Program-made: the position numbers and the translations under genes | NCBI GenBank assembly: GCA_018882835.1 | Contig: VERE01000012.1 | Coordinates: 1-64,000, forward strand | Length of the DNA: 64,000 nt | Source: Limnohabitans sp. | GTDB taxonomy: Bacteria > Pseudomonadota > Gammaproteobacteria > Burkholderiales > Burkholderiaceae_C | Direction: 5' to 3' | In this document: piece by piece, positions 43,902 through 52,060 of the stretch | How the letters are laid out: each line of letters begins with the position of its first letter | How positions within the stretch are numbered: position 1 is the stretch's first letter | The notes under the pieces: generated by a model | The model's input: the letters and a program-made list of their open reading frames with translations, nothing else | What the model was told of the DNA's origin: nothing | Database searches by the model: none

Positions 43902-45038
43902 TTATTTTTTGCTGACTGGCGGCAAGATTTCGCTGACCACCTGTTTGCCGTTGACAACGGTCGTCAGGTAGCTTTCGCGGTCCAGGTCGCCATTCTCATC
44001 GTAAGAAATGTCCAGCAGCAAACCCGGATGGGTTTTGGCGGAGAGGCTGATGTTTTTCATGGCTGCTGCAAAGGCTTTCGAATCAAATTTACCGATCTTC
44101 TCGGTCACGGCCTTGACCGTGTACATGCCAATGTAGCCCTTCAAGCCATTGTGATCGGAGCGAGAGTTGAATTCCTTCTGAAATGCGGCATCAAATTTTT
44201 TCACCGAGGCTTGAGGTGCATCTGCCGTCAAACCCACGTGCGCAATGGCGCCGTTGGCGGCGTCGCCCGCGAGTTCAATCACCTTTTGGCTGGTCAAGAC
44301 AGTTTCGCCCAGAATCGGTTTCTTGTAACCCTGCTTTTTCAGCTCACGCAACAAACGCGCAGACTCTTCTTCGTTGGTGTACGCGAACAAGGCGTCGCCA
44401 TTCGATTGCTTGGCCTTGACCACCACACTGCTGAAGTCCACTTGACCCGGCTCCGAGGAGATGTCTGCGCCGATTTTGATGCCTCGCGACTCCAGCGCCT
44501 TGATGATCAGATCACGACCACCTTTGCCGAAATCGTTGTTGACGTACACCACATCCACGGTCTTGGCTTTCACCTTGTCACGGATGTAATTGGCAATCTT
44601 GGGCATGGCCGTGGACTGGGTGAAGGAGGTTCGGAAGACATAGGGGTTTCCTTGCTGGGTGATCGCAGCTGCTTCGCCTCCCGTGAAATTGGGAATTTCT
44701 GCACGCCGCGTGGAGGCCATGCTGACCATGATGGAACCCGAGAAAACCGGGCCCATCACCACATAGGCCTCATCATCGACTGCCTTGTCCGTCAAGCCCT
44801 TGGCGACGCCGGGGTTGGACTGCGTGTCGTAGGACACATAGTCAATCTTGCGCCCCAGAATACCGCCAGCAGCATTGATTTCCTTGACCGCCAACTTGAT
44901 ACCGTTGTCAAAGTTCGTGCCGGATGTGGTACCCGTTCCCGTCAATTCCACAAGTCCGACAATTTTCACGCTCTGAGCCTGCGCAGAAGCGAATAGCGTC
45001 ACAAATGATGTGATCAAAACACTCTTAAAAAACTTCAT
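43902..45038 (-). CDS. LivK-type ABC substrate-binding protein (Peripla_BP_6)
   Basis: 378 residues with a signal peptide ending at ASAQAQ (about 22). The opening VKIVGLVELTGTGTTSGTNF and VVMGPVFSGS are typical of branched-chain amino acid/aromatic binding proteins. No LivHMGF genes are nearby. Location in the dioxygenase operon suggests an aromatic acid ligand. Confidence 0.85.
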   Translation of the reverse strand: MKFFKSVLITSFVTLFASAQAQSVKIVGLVELTGTGTTSGTNFDNGIKLAVKEINAAGGILGRKIDYVSYDTQSNPGVAKGLTDKAVDDEAYVVMGPVFSGSIMVSMASTRRAEIPNFTGGEAAAITQQGNPYVFRTSFTQSTAMPKIANYIRDKVKAKTVDVVYVNNDFGKGGRDLIIKALESRGIKIGADISSEPGQVDFSSVVVKAKQSNGDALFAYTNEEESARLLRELKKQGYKKPILGETVLTSQKVIELAGDAANGAIAHVGLTADAPQASVKKFDAAFQKEFNSRSDHNGLKGYIGMYTVKAVTEKIGKFDSKAFAAAMKNISLSAKTHPGLLLDISYDENGDLDRESYLTTVVNGKQVVSEILPPVSKK

Positions 45039-45058
45039 CGATATCTCCTAAGTGAAAT

Positions 45059-45162
45059 GGGGTCAGGTCTTGAGTTTTGCCCTTTTTCTGTGGATAACTC
45101 AATTGGCACGCTTGCTAGTGTAGTTATCCACAGAAAAAGGGCAAAACTCAAGACCTGACCCC
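45059..45162. repeat. 104-bp palindromic element, copy D
   Basis: Perfect 41-bp arms (45059-45099; 45122-45162), loop 22 nt. The stem segment is CCTTTTT paired with AAAAAGG, a compensatory variant of copies A and C. DnaA boxes at 45089-45097 and 45124-45132. It interrupts the aromatic operon and supplies the end of the dioxygenase gene. The loop is the reverse complement of the loop of copy E but for one base. Confidence 0.9.
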
Positions 45163-46425
45163 ATGCTGGACACCGCGGCCGGCTACTGAATAGCGCATGG
45201 GCACTTTGCGTGTAGCTAAAAATTGTTCGATGGTTTCTCCTCTGAAAGCAGCATAAACCTCTGGATTGGAAACACCTAGGACAGCGGCCATTTTCTCTAG
45301 AACGAAGAAGCTCACGCCACGACGTACCATTGCTATCCACTGCCGGTTGCGTACCAGGTCTTTCTCTTCCTGGGTCAAACCGCGCTCAGCTGCCAATGCC
45401 TCAAAGTCGTTGACGAACCGCTGCCGATGGGCAGGTTGGACCAGGTCATGCAAGAAGCTGTTTAGGCGCAGGTTGGTTTGGCTTCGAGCGTGCGTAAAGG
45501 GATAGGTGCCCGGCACGCTCCCCGCGCCTTCCAACTCGTACCCGATATGCAAGCGATGCGCCTGAACATTTGCCGCATCGGGCGGATCGCCCAGATCATC
45601 GAATACCAAGGTGGCAATGTTGGTCACCGAAGGGGCATAGGTTTGCTTGTGCACCAAACGAACACGTTCGGACAGCGCGCCGCGCATGATCAGCCACATG
45701 ATGACTTCGGCGCCTTCCATGCCGCCCTTCTCTACATATTCAGCGAGGCGCATGTTCATCAAACGGTCAGGCGACTTCTCCAGGAGTTCCAAAAATTCGG
45801 CGTCCCAGGCCTCGTTCAAAAATCCCGCACGCTCGCCATGCACCTGGTGCGACAAGCCGCCCGTGGCCATGATCGCCACATTCAAATCTTGTGGGTAACT
45901 CTCCACGGCGCGGCGTAGGGCTTGACCCAGTTTCCACATGCGCTTTGCATTGGGAATGGGCAGTTGCAGAACCCCCACCTGCAAAGGCACCACCTGACCT
46001 GGCCAAGGACCGTTGGCATCCCCAAGCATGGACAGGGGCGAAAGAAAGCCATGGTCGACCGGTTTGCCCTGAAAGAAAGACATGTCGAATTCATCGGCCA
46101 TCAACGACATACCGATGTGCTGTGACAGGCCCAGATGCCCCATCGCTGGCGCTACATCCCGGGGCCCTCCGCCCTCGTCAGCAGCTACATAGCTGTCATC
46201 TATACCTAACACAAACGCCGAATAGTGATCGAAAAAAAACGATGTGACGTGATCGTTGTAGATCATGAACAACACGTCGACTTTTTTCTCGTGCACCCAG
46301 CCGCGAATGGCGTCAAAGCCGTCAAAGATGGGCTTCCAAGCCGGGTCGTTTTGCTTGCCTGTGTCCTTGGCAAAACCAATGGTGGGCGAGTGAGAGGCGC
46401 CAATGCCGCCAACGATGCGTGCCAT
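45148..46425 (-). CDS. Protocatechuate 4,5-/gallate dioxygenase-like, LigB-LigA fusion
   Basis: 425 residues. Residues 1 to about 280 are LigB-like with His12 (GASHSP) and His59 (YNDHVTSFF) as iron ligands and His in GGLSHQVHG; from about 305 on is a LigA-like helical domain. GalA/DesB gallate dioxygenases have this fused form and length. Ring cleavage gives 4-oxalomesaconate or the 2-hydroxymuconate semialdehyde. The final Gly-Val-Arg-Ser and stop come from palindrome D. Gallate versus protocatechuate cannot be decided by eye. Confidence 0.83.
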   Translation of the reverse strand: MARIVGGIGASHSPTIGFAKDTGKQNDPAWKPIFDGFDAIRGWVHEKKVDVLFMIYNDHVTSFFFDHYSAFVLGIDDSYVAADEGGGPRDVAPAMGHLGLSQHIGMSLMADEFDMSFFQGKPVDHGFLSPLSMLGDANGPWPGQVVPLQVGVLQLPIPNAKRMWKLGQALRRAVESYPQDLNVAIMATGGLSHQVHGERAGFLNEAWDAEFLELLEKSPDRLMNMRLAEYVEKGGMEGAEVIMWLIMRGALSERVRLVHKQTYAPSVTNIATLVFDDLGDPPDAANVQAHRLHIGYELEGAGSVPGTYPFTHARSQTNLRLNSFLHDLVQPAHRQRFVNDFEALAAERGLTQEEKDLVRNRQWIAMVRRGVSFFVLEKMAAVLGVSNPEVYAAFRGETIEQFLATRKVPMRYSVAGRGVQHGVRS

Positions 46426-46440
46426 ATCGCTTTCCTTTGC

Positions 46441-47403
46441 TCAGTCGAGCGCAGCTTTGGACTTTTGAATCACGGCAGCCTGCTTGGCCGATTCTGCCTG
46501 AATGTATTGAATGAACTGATCACGGGTAGGCGTGAAAGGCTCGTAGCCAAACGAGACGAACTTTTCGCGAATATCTGACTCGGCCAATGCCTTGGCAATG
46601 TCCGCATTGATCTTGTCGGCTACAGCCTTGGGCAAGCCCTTGGGCGCCGCAATGGCGGTCCATCCGCTCACCTCAAAATCTTTCGGGCCACCCGCTTCGG
46701 CCACAGTGGGCACGTCCTTGTAAGCCGCCAAGCGCCGCGGCGCCGCAATCGCCAAAAACTTAAGCTTGCCAGATCGGTACAAAGGACCTGCTGTGGCACT
46801 GGTACCCAGCGCAAACGCCAACTCGCCGGTGGATACGCCCGTGTAAAGCTGAGAGGTTTCCTTGTAGATCACGTGCTGCATTTCAGTGCCTGTGACAGTT
46901 TCAAACAAAGCAGACCCCAAATGCACCGGATTCCCCACGGACCATGAGCCGTAATTTAGCTTGCCTGGGTTAGCCTTGGCATCGGCCACGATGTCGGCCA
47001 CATTTTTGTACTTACTCTCGGTCGAGGCTGTGAAAAAGAAATAGGTTTTGAACAACGGCAGCAACACATCAAAGTCTGCCTTGGCGTCGTATGGCAATTT
47101 TTTGAACAAATGGGGGTAGGCTGTTAGGTGCACATTGTCGAGTTGGATCAGATCGGTGCCATCGGTGGCACCACGTTTGAAGGCGTCAATGGCAATGAAG
47201 CCATTGCCGCCCGGGCGGTTTTCTACCGTTACCGGTTGGCCCCAGGTTTTCGACAGTTTGTCAGCCACCAGGCGCGCCACCCCTTCCGGGCCGCTTCCCA
47301 CGGGAAAAGGTGTGATGATGCGAACAGCTTTGGTCGGGAAAGTTTGTGCATGAGCACCCAGGGCCAAGCCCAAAGCCAGAACGGAAAAAAGACGACGGAT
47401 CAT
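46441..47403 (-). CDS. Bug/TctC-family periplasmic binding protein
   Basis: 320 residues from ATG 47403. The signal peptide ends at LGAHAQ; mature FPTKAVRIITPFPVGSGPEG follows. It heads the ring-cleavage operon, 15 bp before the dioxygenase gene, and is divergent from LysR. It is likely to bind an aromatic acid. No TctAB partners are present. Confidence 0.85.
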   Translation of the reverse strand: MIRRLFSVLALGLALGAHAQTFPTKAVRIITPFPVGSGPEGVARLVADKLSKTWGQPVTVENRPGGNGFIAIDAFKRGATDGTDLIQLDNVHLTAYPHLFKKLPYDAKADFDVLLPLFKTYFFFTASTESKYKNVADIVADAKANPGKLNYGSWSVGNPVHLGSALFETVTGTEMQHVIYKETSQLYTGVSTGELAFALGTSATAGPLYRSGKLKFLAIAAPRRLAAYKDVPTVAEAGGPKDFEVSGWTAIAAPKGLPKAVADKINADIAKALAESDIREKFVSFGYEPFTPTRDQFIQYIQAESAKQAAVIQKSKAALD

Positions 47404-47507
47404 GTGAAAGGTCTCCTGATGCTTGCGGTATGTCAATTGGGGACAAGAAACAAAGCCGAGATTTTGAAAAGCATGCAGGCAAATGAATAGATCTCAAAAA
47501 CGCGTTC

Positions 47508-47528
47508 GCGATATCATTTGGTTATCGC
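47508..47528. promoter_or_regulatory. LysR-type operator (T-N11-A dyad)
   Basis: GCGATA (47508-47513) and TATCGC (47523-47528) are exact inverses and contain T-N11-A. The site lies 16 bp before the LysR start and in front of the divergent Bug gene, fitting autoregulation plus operon activation. Confidence 0.6.
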
Positions 47529-47543
47529 AAAACCTTTGTTGCC

Positions 47544-48434
47544 ATGAAAATTTCCGCCCTTAAGGCCCTCGTCGCAGCGATTGAAGAAGGCAGCTTGCGC
47601 GGCGCAGCTCGCCGCCTGGGTACTTCTCAACCCGCTTTGACCAAACTTGTGCGAGAGCTGGAAATTGAATTGTCTGCACCACTGCTAGATCGGCATTCCA
47701 AAGGCGTCATGGCCACGGCGCAGGGGCAGGTGCTGTTCGAACATGCCCACAAAGTGCTCTGCGAACTCGACACCGCCACGGAGCTGATTCAGCAAATGGA
47801 TGGGCGCATGCAAGGAGAGTTGAACGTGGCCGCAGTTCCCGTCGCCATGATGTTGCTCATTCCTGAAACCCTGCGTACCTACAGCCGCGCCTTCCCGGAA
47901 ATTCGCTTGCGGGTCAGTGAAGAAATGTTTGTCGAGCAACTGCAAAAACTTCGCAAAGGCGAAGTTGACCTAGTGGTCGGGGGTATCCCCGAGGGTCTTC
48001 CCGCCGGGGAATTCATCACCGAATCCTTGATGGAAACCAAGATGGTGGTAGTGGCGCGCCGAGGCAGTCGACACGCGCGCGCTAAAAAATTAGCTGATTT
48101 GGTTCAAGAGTCATGGATCTACACCGGTAACTCGCAGCAGACCGGCTACGCATCTCGCTTGTTTGAAGCGCACGGGATGGCACCGCCACCTGCTGGAGCG
48201 ATGGTCAACTCTACCCTGGCCCTGCTGGCTTTGCTGGGGTCTGCAGACCTTTTGGGCTTGATGCCCGAACAAATCATTTCGCACCCGCTGGGACACAACA
48301 TCACCCGGGTGCCCGTGCAAGAACCCGGCCTGCCATTAACGGTGGGCATCATCGTGCGCAGCAGTTCGGTAGTCTCGCCCGCGATTCGACACTTTATTTC
48401 ACACTTGCATAGGGCTGCGCACCAACTTAGGTGA
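47544..48434 (+). CDS. LysR-family transcriptional regulator
   Basis: 296 residues. The N-terminal HTH is GSLRGAARRLGTSQPALTKL (17-36), followed by the linker and a LysR substrate domain of periplasmic-binding fold. It is divergent from the 47403-41425 aromatic operon and is its probable activator. An inducer could be gallate, protocatechuate or a ring-cleavage product. Confidence 0.9.
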   Translation: MKISALKALVAAIEEGSLRGAARRLGTSQPALTKLVRELEIELSAPLLDRHSKGVMATAQGQVLFEHAHKVLCELDTATELIQQMDGRMQGELNVAAVPVAMMLLIPETLRTYSRAFPEIRLRVSEEMFVEQLQKLRKGEVDLVVGGIPEGLPAGEFITESLMETKMVVVARRGSRHARAKKLADLVQESWIYTGNSQQTGYASRLFEAHGMAPPPAGAMVNSTLALLALLGSADLLGLMPEQIISHPLGHNITRVPVQEPGLPLTVGIIVRSSSVVSPAIRHFISHLHRAAHQLR

Positions 48435-48452
48435 AATGGAAAAGGGGGAAAT

Positions 48453-48556
48453 GGGGTCAGGTCTTGAGTTTTGCCTATTTTCTGTGGATAACTACACTAG
48501 CAAGTGTGCCAATTGAGTTATCCACAGAAAATAGGCAAAACTCAAGACCTGACCCC
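48453..48556. repeat. 104-bp palindromic element, copy E
   Basis: Perfect 41-bp arms (48453-48493; 48516-48556), loop 22 nt. The stem segment is CTATTTT paired with AAAATAG, again compensatory. DnaA boxes at 48483-48491 and 48518-48526. It lies between the convergent LysR and CoA-transferase genes. Confidence 0.9.
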
Positions 48557-48566
48557 TTTTATGCAC

Positions 48567-49790
48567 CTAAATCACTTGCTTGATTTTGAGCTTCTCACAC
48601 TCTGTCTCGCTCAGGTTCATGGCCGCATAGAACGCTTTGTTGTGCTGGCCTCTCTGCGGTCCCGTTTGAGGCACAGGCAATGTCTTGCCGACAAACCTGG
48701 GCACAATGCAGGGCGCTTTGACGGTGCCAAGGTCGGCATCGGGTAGATCGATGAAGGCTTCACGCGCCTGGAAATGTGGATCCTGCAGAACTTCAGCAAT
48801 CGAATTGACGCGGCTGTAAGGCGCCTCTTGTGCATCAAGCCGTTGCATCACGTAGTCGATCGGATGTTGCTTGCACCACTGGGCAATTTCTTGGTCCAGC
48901 GCCTCCAGATGGCGCGTTCTTTCGAGGTTGTTGGCAAACCGGGGATCGGTCAGCAAGTCAGGACGGTCCATGGCGGTGCAAATCCGCTCAAAAATCGGGT
49001 TGCCTGTCCCTACGATGGTGATCCATTGGCCATCCGCAGATTCAAACACGTTAGAGGGCGCCGTGTAGGAGGCGCGAGAACCACTGCGCTGTCTGACCAA
49101 CTTCATGAATTGCATTTCTGCGGCCAAGGGGTCCAGCAGGCGCGACAAGGCTTCAGTTGCTGCAAGGTCAATTTCACACCCCTTGTACGCATCAGGCGCA
49201 GTGCGCGCGCGCTCTGCCAAAGCGGTTGAAATGGAGAACGCGCCAAACAATCCGGCAATGGCATCCCCCAAAGGGTAATTCATGTGCTGAGGTGGGCCGT
49301 CGGCCTCTCCCGTCAAATGGGTGAAGCCACTCATCGCCTCAAAAATCCGGGCAAAGCCCGGACGCTTGGCATAAGGGCCGGTTTGCCCAAACCCTGTCAA
49401 GCGCAAGACAATCAAATTCGGGTTGTGCGAATGCAGGGTGGCCATGTCCAAACCCCAGGCATCCATGGTACCGGTGCGAAAATTTTCAATCAGCACGTCA
49501 AATTGCGGCAGCATCCGCAGCAACAGCTCGCGGCCCTCAGGCTGACGCACATCCAGTGTGATGCCTTGCTTGCCACGGTTCGCCACTTTCCAAAACAACG
49601 CATGCTGCTGCCACACAGGCGCCAAGGTGCGCAAGGCGTCGCCGCCCTGGGGCAATTCGAGCTTGACCACTTCGGCCCCCATGTCGGCGCACAAGGTGCC
49701 CGCCAGCGGGGCCGCAACGACCGTGGCCATGTCCAGAATGCGCACGCCGCGCAACGGACCTGGCGCTGTGGCAGCTTGCTGTGCAGCCAT
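48567..49790 (-). CDS. CaiB/BaiF (class III) CoA-transferase
   Basis: 407 residues from ATG 49790. The family start GVRILDMATVVAAPLAGTLCADMGAEV is followed by the catalytic Asp region LIENFRTGTMDAWGLD and TGFGQTGPYAKRPGF. It moves CoA from succinyl-CoA or similar to a carboxylate. It follows a Bug gene by 1 bp and an acyl-CoA dehydrogenase gene, giving an uptake, activation and oxidation set under the divergent IclR. Confidence 0.88.
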   Translation of the reverse strand: MAAQQAATAPGPLRGVRILDMATVVAAPLAGTLCADMGAEVVKLELPQGGDALRTLAPVWQQHALFWKVANRGKQGITLDVRQPEGRELLLRMLPQFDVLIENFRTGTMDAWGLDMATLHSHNPNLIVLRLTGFGQTGPYAKRPGFARIFEAMSGFTHLTGEADGPPQHMNYPLGDAIAGLFGAFSISTALAERARTAPDAYKGCEIDLAATEALSRLLDPLAAEMQFMKLVRQRSGSRASYTAPSNVFESADGQWITIVGTGNPIFERICTAMDRPDLLTDPRFANNLERTRHLEALDQEIAQWCKQHPIDYVMQRLDAQEAPYSRVNSIAEVLQDPHFQAREAFIDLPDADLGTVKAPCIVPRFVGKTLPVPQTGPQRGQHNKAFYAAMNLSETECEKLKIKQVI

Positions 49791-49791
49791 G

Positions 49792-50766
49792 TCAATGGCC
49801 CGACAAGTTAAGTTTGCCCAACATCGGGTCCCAGGCCCTGCGGTCCTGGCGCACACGCTCCTCGAACGCTGCAACGGTGGTGGGCAACGGGGTGGCTCCC
49901 AGCTGCTGCAATTTGTCTTTGAGGGCCGCTGAACCCATGGCTTTCGTCAAGGCCTGGTTCAAGGTTTTGAGGATGTCGGCGGGTGTCCCTTTGGGTGCCA
50001 CCAACCCCATCCACAAGCCCGCCTCCAAACCTGAGATGCCCAGCTCGGCAAACGTGGGGACATCGGGCACGGCTGCAGACCGGGTCTTGCCTGTTTGCGC
50101 CAATATGCGAAGTTGACCACTGCTCATGTAAGGCAGGGTACCGCCCAGGTTGTTGCACATCACAGGGATATGCCCTCCCATCACATCGGCCACAGCCGGT
50201 GCGTTGCCCTTGTAGGGCACATGCTCCAGTTGTGTACCGGCCTGAAAATTCACCATCTCGCAAACCAGGTGAGAGGGGGTGGCCACACCTGCGGATGCGA
50301 AACTGATGCTCTTGGGCTTGGCTTTCTCGGCCTTGATCAAGTCTTCGAGCTTTTTATAGGGCGTGGCCGCATGCACCGCCAGCACATTCGGCAAATCGGC
50401 GACCAGCCCTATGCTGGCAAAGTCATCGACCGGATGAAAGCGCAAATTCTTGTGCACATAAGGCAGAAAAACATTGGTGAGTCCCGCCATCAGCAAGGTG
50501 TACCCATCGGGGGCCGCCTTGGCAACCGACTCGGACCCCAGCAAGCTGCCGGCACCGGCTCTGTTTTCCACCACTACGGTTTGTTTGAGCGCAGCCCCCA
50601 GCTCGACCACCAAGGCGCGCGTGACCAAATCAGTGCTTCCCCCAGCCGGAAATGGCACCACCACCTTGATGGGCTGGCTCGGATAATCAGCCGCTTGCGC
50701 AGCCAATGCCCACATGCTGGCTCCGATGCATGCCAGGGCCAAGCGACGATGAAAACGAAAAGTCAT
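49792..50766 (-). CDS. Bug/TctC-family periplasmic binding protein
   Basis: 324 residues. Signal peptide to ALAAQAA (about 25); mature YPSQPIKVVVPFPAGGSTDL. It stands between the acyl-CoA dehydrogenase and CoA-transferase genes on one strand, so its ligand is probably the acid these act on. Confidence 0.85.
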   Translation of the reverse strand: MTFRFHRRLALACIGASMWALAAQAADYPSQPIKVVVPFPAGGSTDLVTRALVVELGAALKQTVVVENRAGAGSLLGSESVAKAAPDGYTLLMAGLTNVFLPYVHKNLRFHPVDDFASIGLVADLPNVLAVHAATPYKKLEDLIKAEKAKPKSISFASAGVATPSHLVCEMVNFQAGTQLEHVPYKGNAPAVADVMGGHIPVMCNNLGGTLPYMSSGQLRILAQTGKTRSAAVPDVPTFAELGISGLEAGLWMGLVAPKGTPADILKTLNQALTKAMGSAALKDKLQQLGATPLPTTVAAFEERVRQDRRAWDPMLGKLNLSGH

Positions 50767-50801
50767 GGTGTCTCCAAATGGAAAGGTTCAATCGATTGGG
50801 C

Positions 50802-51971
50802 TCATGCCGTGCCATGGTCACGCAGCACCAGCTTGGCTATGTTCATCTGGTGAATTTGACTGGTACCCTCGTACAGACGGAACAATCGCACATCGCGGTA
50901 ATAACGCTCGATGGGGCTGAAATCTGCCACATAGCCTGCGCCGCCAAACATCTGCACGCACCGATCCGCAACGCGACCGCACATCTCCGAGGCAAAGTAT
51001 TTGCACATGGAAGCCGTGAGCGCAACATCCTCGCCACGATCACGGGCTCGCGCCGCTTCCAGAATCATGGACTGGGCGGCATAAATCTCTGTCTGGCTGT
51101 CGGCGACCATGGCTTGAAGCAATTGAAAATTGCCCACGGGTTGACCGAATTGCTGACGTTGCTGGGTGTGCTCAATGGCCAGATCCAGCATACGGATTGC
51201 GGGTCCGGTGCACAGCGCAGACAGGTGCAAGCGCTGTTTGTTGAGCACCTTCATGATGGTCTTGAAGCCCACGCCTTCTTGCCCCCCAATTAAATTTCCA
51301 ACAGGAATGCGACAGTCCTCGAAATACACATCGGAAACAGGTGAGCCCGCCTGACCCATTTTTTTATAAGCAGGCCCCGTGCGCAAGCCTGGCGTTTCAC
51401 GCTCGACAATGAAAGCCGACAAACCCGCACTGCCCTTGCTGCCGGCCTCTGTACGCGCGACAACGGTGAACACATCGGCAATCGGCGCATTGGTGATGTA
51501 GCACTTTTGCCCACTGAGAATGTAGTGATCGCCCGCCAGCCTGGCGGTGGTTTTCACATTGGTCGCTTCTGAGCCGGCGTCCGGCTCGGTCAAGGCCAAG
51601 CAACCCGTCAGCTCGCCAGTTGCCATGCGCGGCAGCCAACGTTGCTTTTGGACCTCTGTGCCATCCGCCACCAAAGCTTCAGAACCAATGCCCGTGTTGG
51701 TCCCCACCCGCGCGCGCAAGGCCACCGAGGATTGCGAAAGCTCAAACGCCGCCAGAATCAACTCCTCGGTACTCAAACCCAAGCCGCCATACGCCTGGGG
51801 AATGCTCCAGCCAAAAAAGCCGCGCTGCCGCAATTCATTGACGACGTCGTCCGGCACCTGGTCAAGCCGCTCCACTTCGTTTTCCAAAGGGTGCCAGCGC
51901 TCGCGCACAAAGGAACGAACCTCGGCGAGCAGTCTTTGCAGTTTTTCAGTGTCTCGAATCATGCTTGCCAT
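50802..51971 (-). CDS. Acyl-CoA dehydrogenase
   Basis: 389 residues, full-length. LTEPDAGSEATNVKTTA in the middle domain, SGQKCYITNA, and the C-terminal MFGGAGYVADFSPIERYYRD are typical; the catalytic Glu is expected near YEGTSQIHQM, whose Glu is present. It is the first gene of the operon divergent from IclR. It introduces a double bond into an acyl-CoA, likely the product of the CoA-transferase. Confidence 0.9.
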   Translation of the reverse strand: MASMIRDTEKLQRLLAEVRSFVRERWHPLENEVERLDQVPDDVVNELRQRGFFGWSIPQAYGGLGLSTEELILAAFELSQSSVALRARVGTNTGIGSEALVADGTEVQKQRWLPRMATGELTGCLALTEPDAGSEATNVKTTARLAGDHYILSGQKCYITNAPIADVFTVVARTEAGSKGSAGLSAFIVERETPGLRTGPAYKKMGQAGSPVSDVYFEDCRIPVGNLIGGQEGVGFKTIMKVLNKQRLHLSALCTGPAIRMLDLAIEHTQQRQQFGQPVGNFQLLQAMVADSQTEIYAAQSMILEAARARDRGEDVALTASMCKYFASEMCGRVADRCVQMFGGAGYVADFSPIERYYRDVRLFRLYEGTSQIHQMNIAKLVLRDHGTA

Positions 51972-52003
51972 GGTGCGCGATAGTGGTTAAGGTGTGAACA
52001 GTT

Positions 52004-52020
52004 GTTTCAAATATTGAAAC
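52004..52020. promoter_or_regulatory. Candidate IclR operator
   Basis: GTTTCAA, ATA, TTGAAAC is a perfect 17-bp palindrome between the acyl-CoA dehydrogenase start and IclR. Size and place fit an IclR-family dimer site for both directions. Confidence 0.6.
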
Positions 52021-52060
52021 TTTGATTGACCCTTTGCCGCACTTCCGCGACCCTTCAACC

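Noticed and set aside
36631-48556. The cluster of DnaA boxes as a chromosomal origin
   Set aside because: There is no dnaA, dnaN, gidA or parAB nearby, no AT-rich unwinding region, and the boxes are inside dispersed palindromes.
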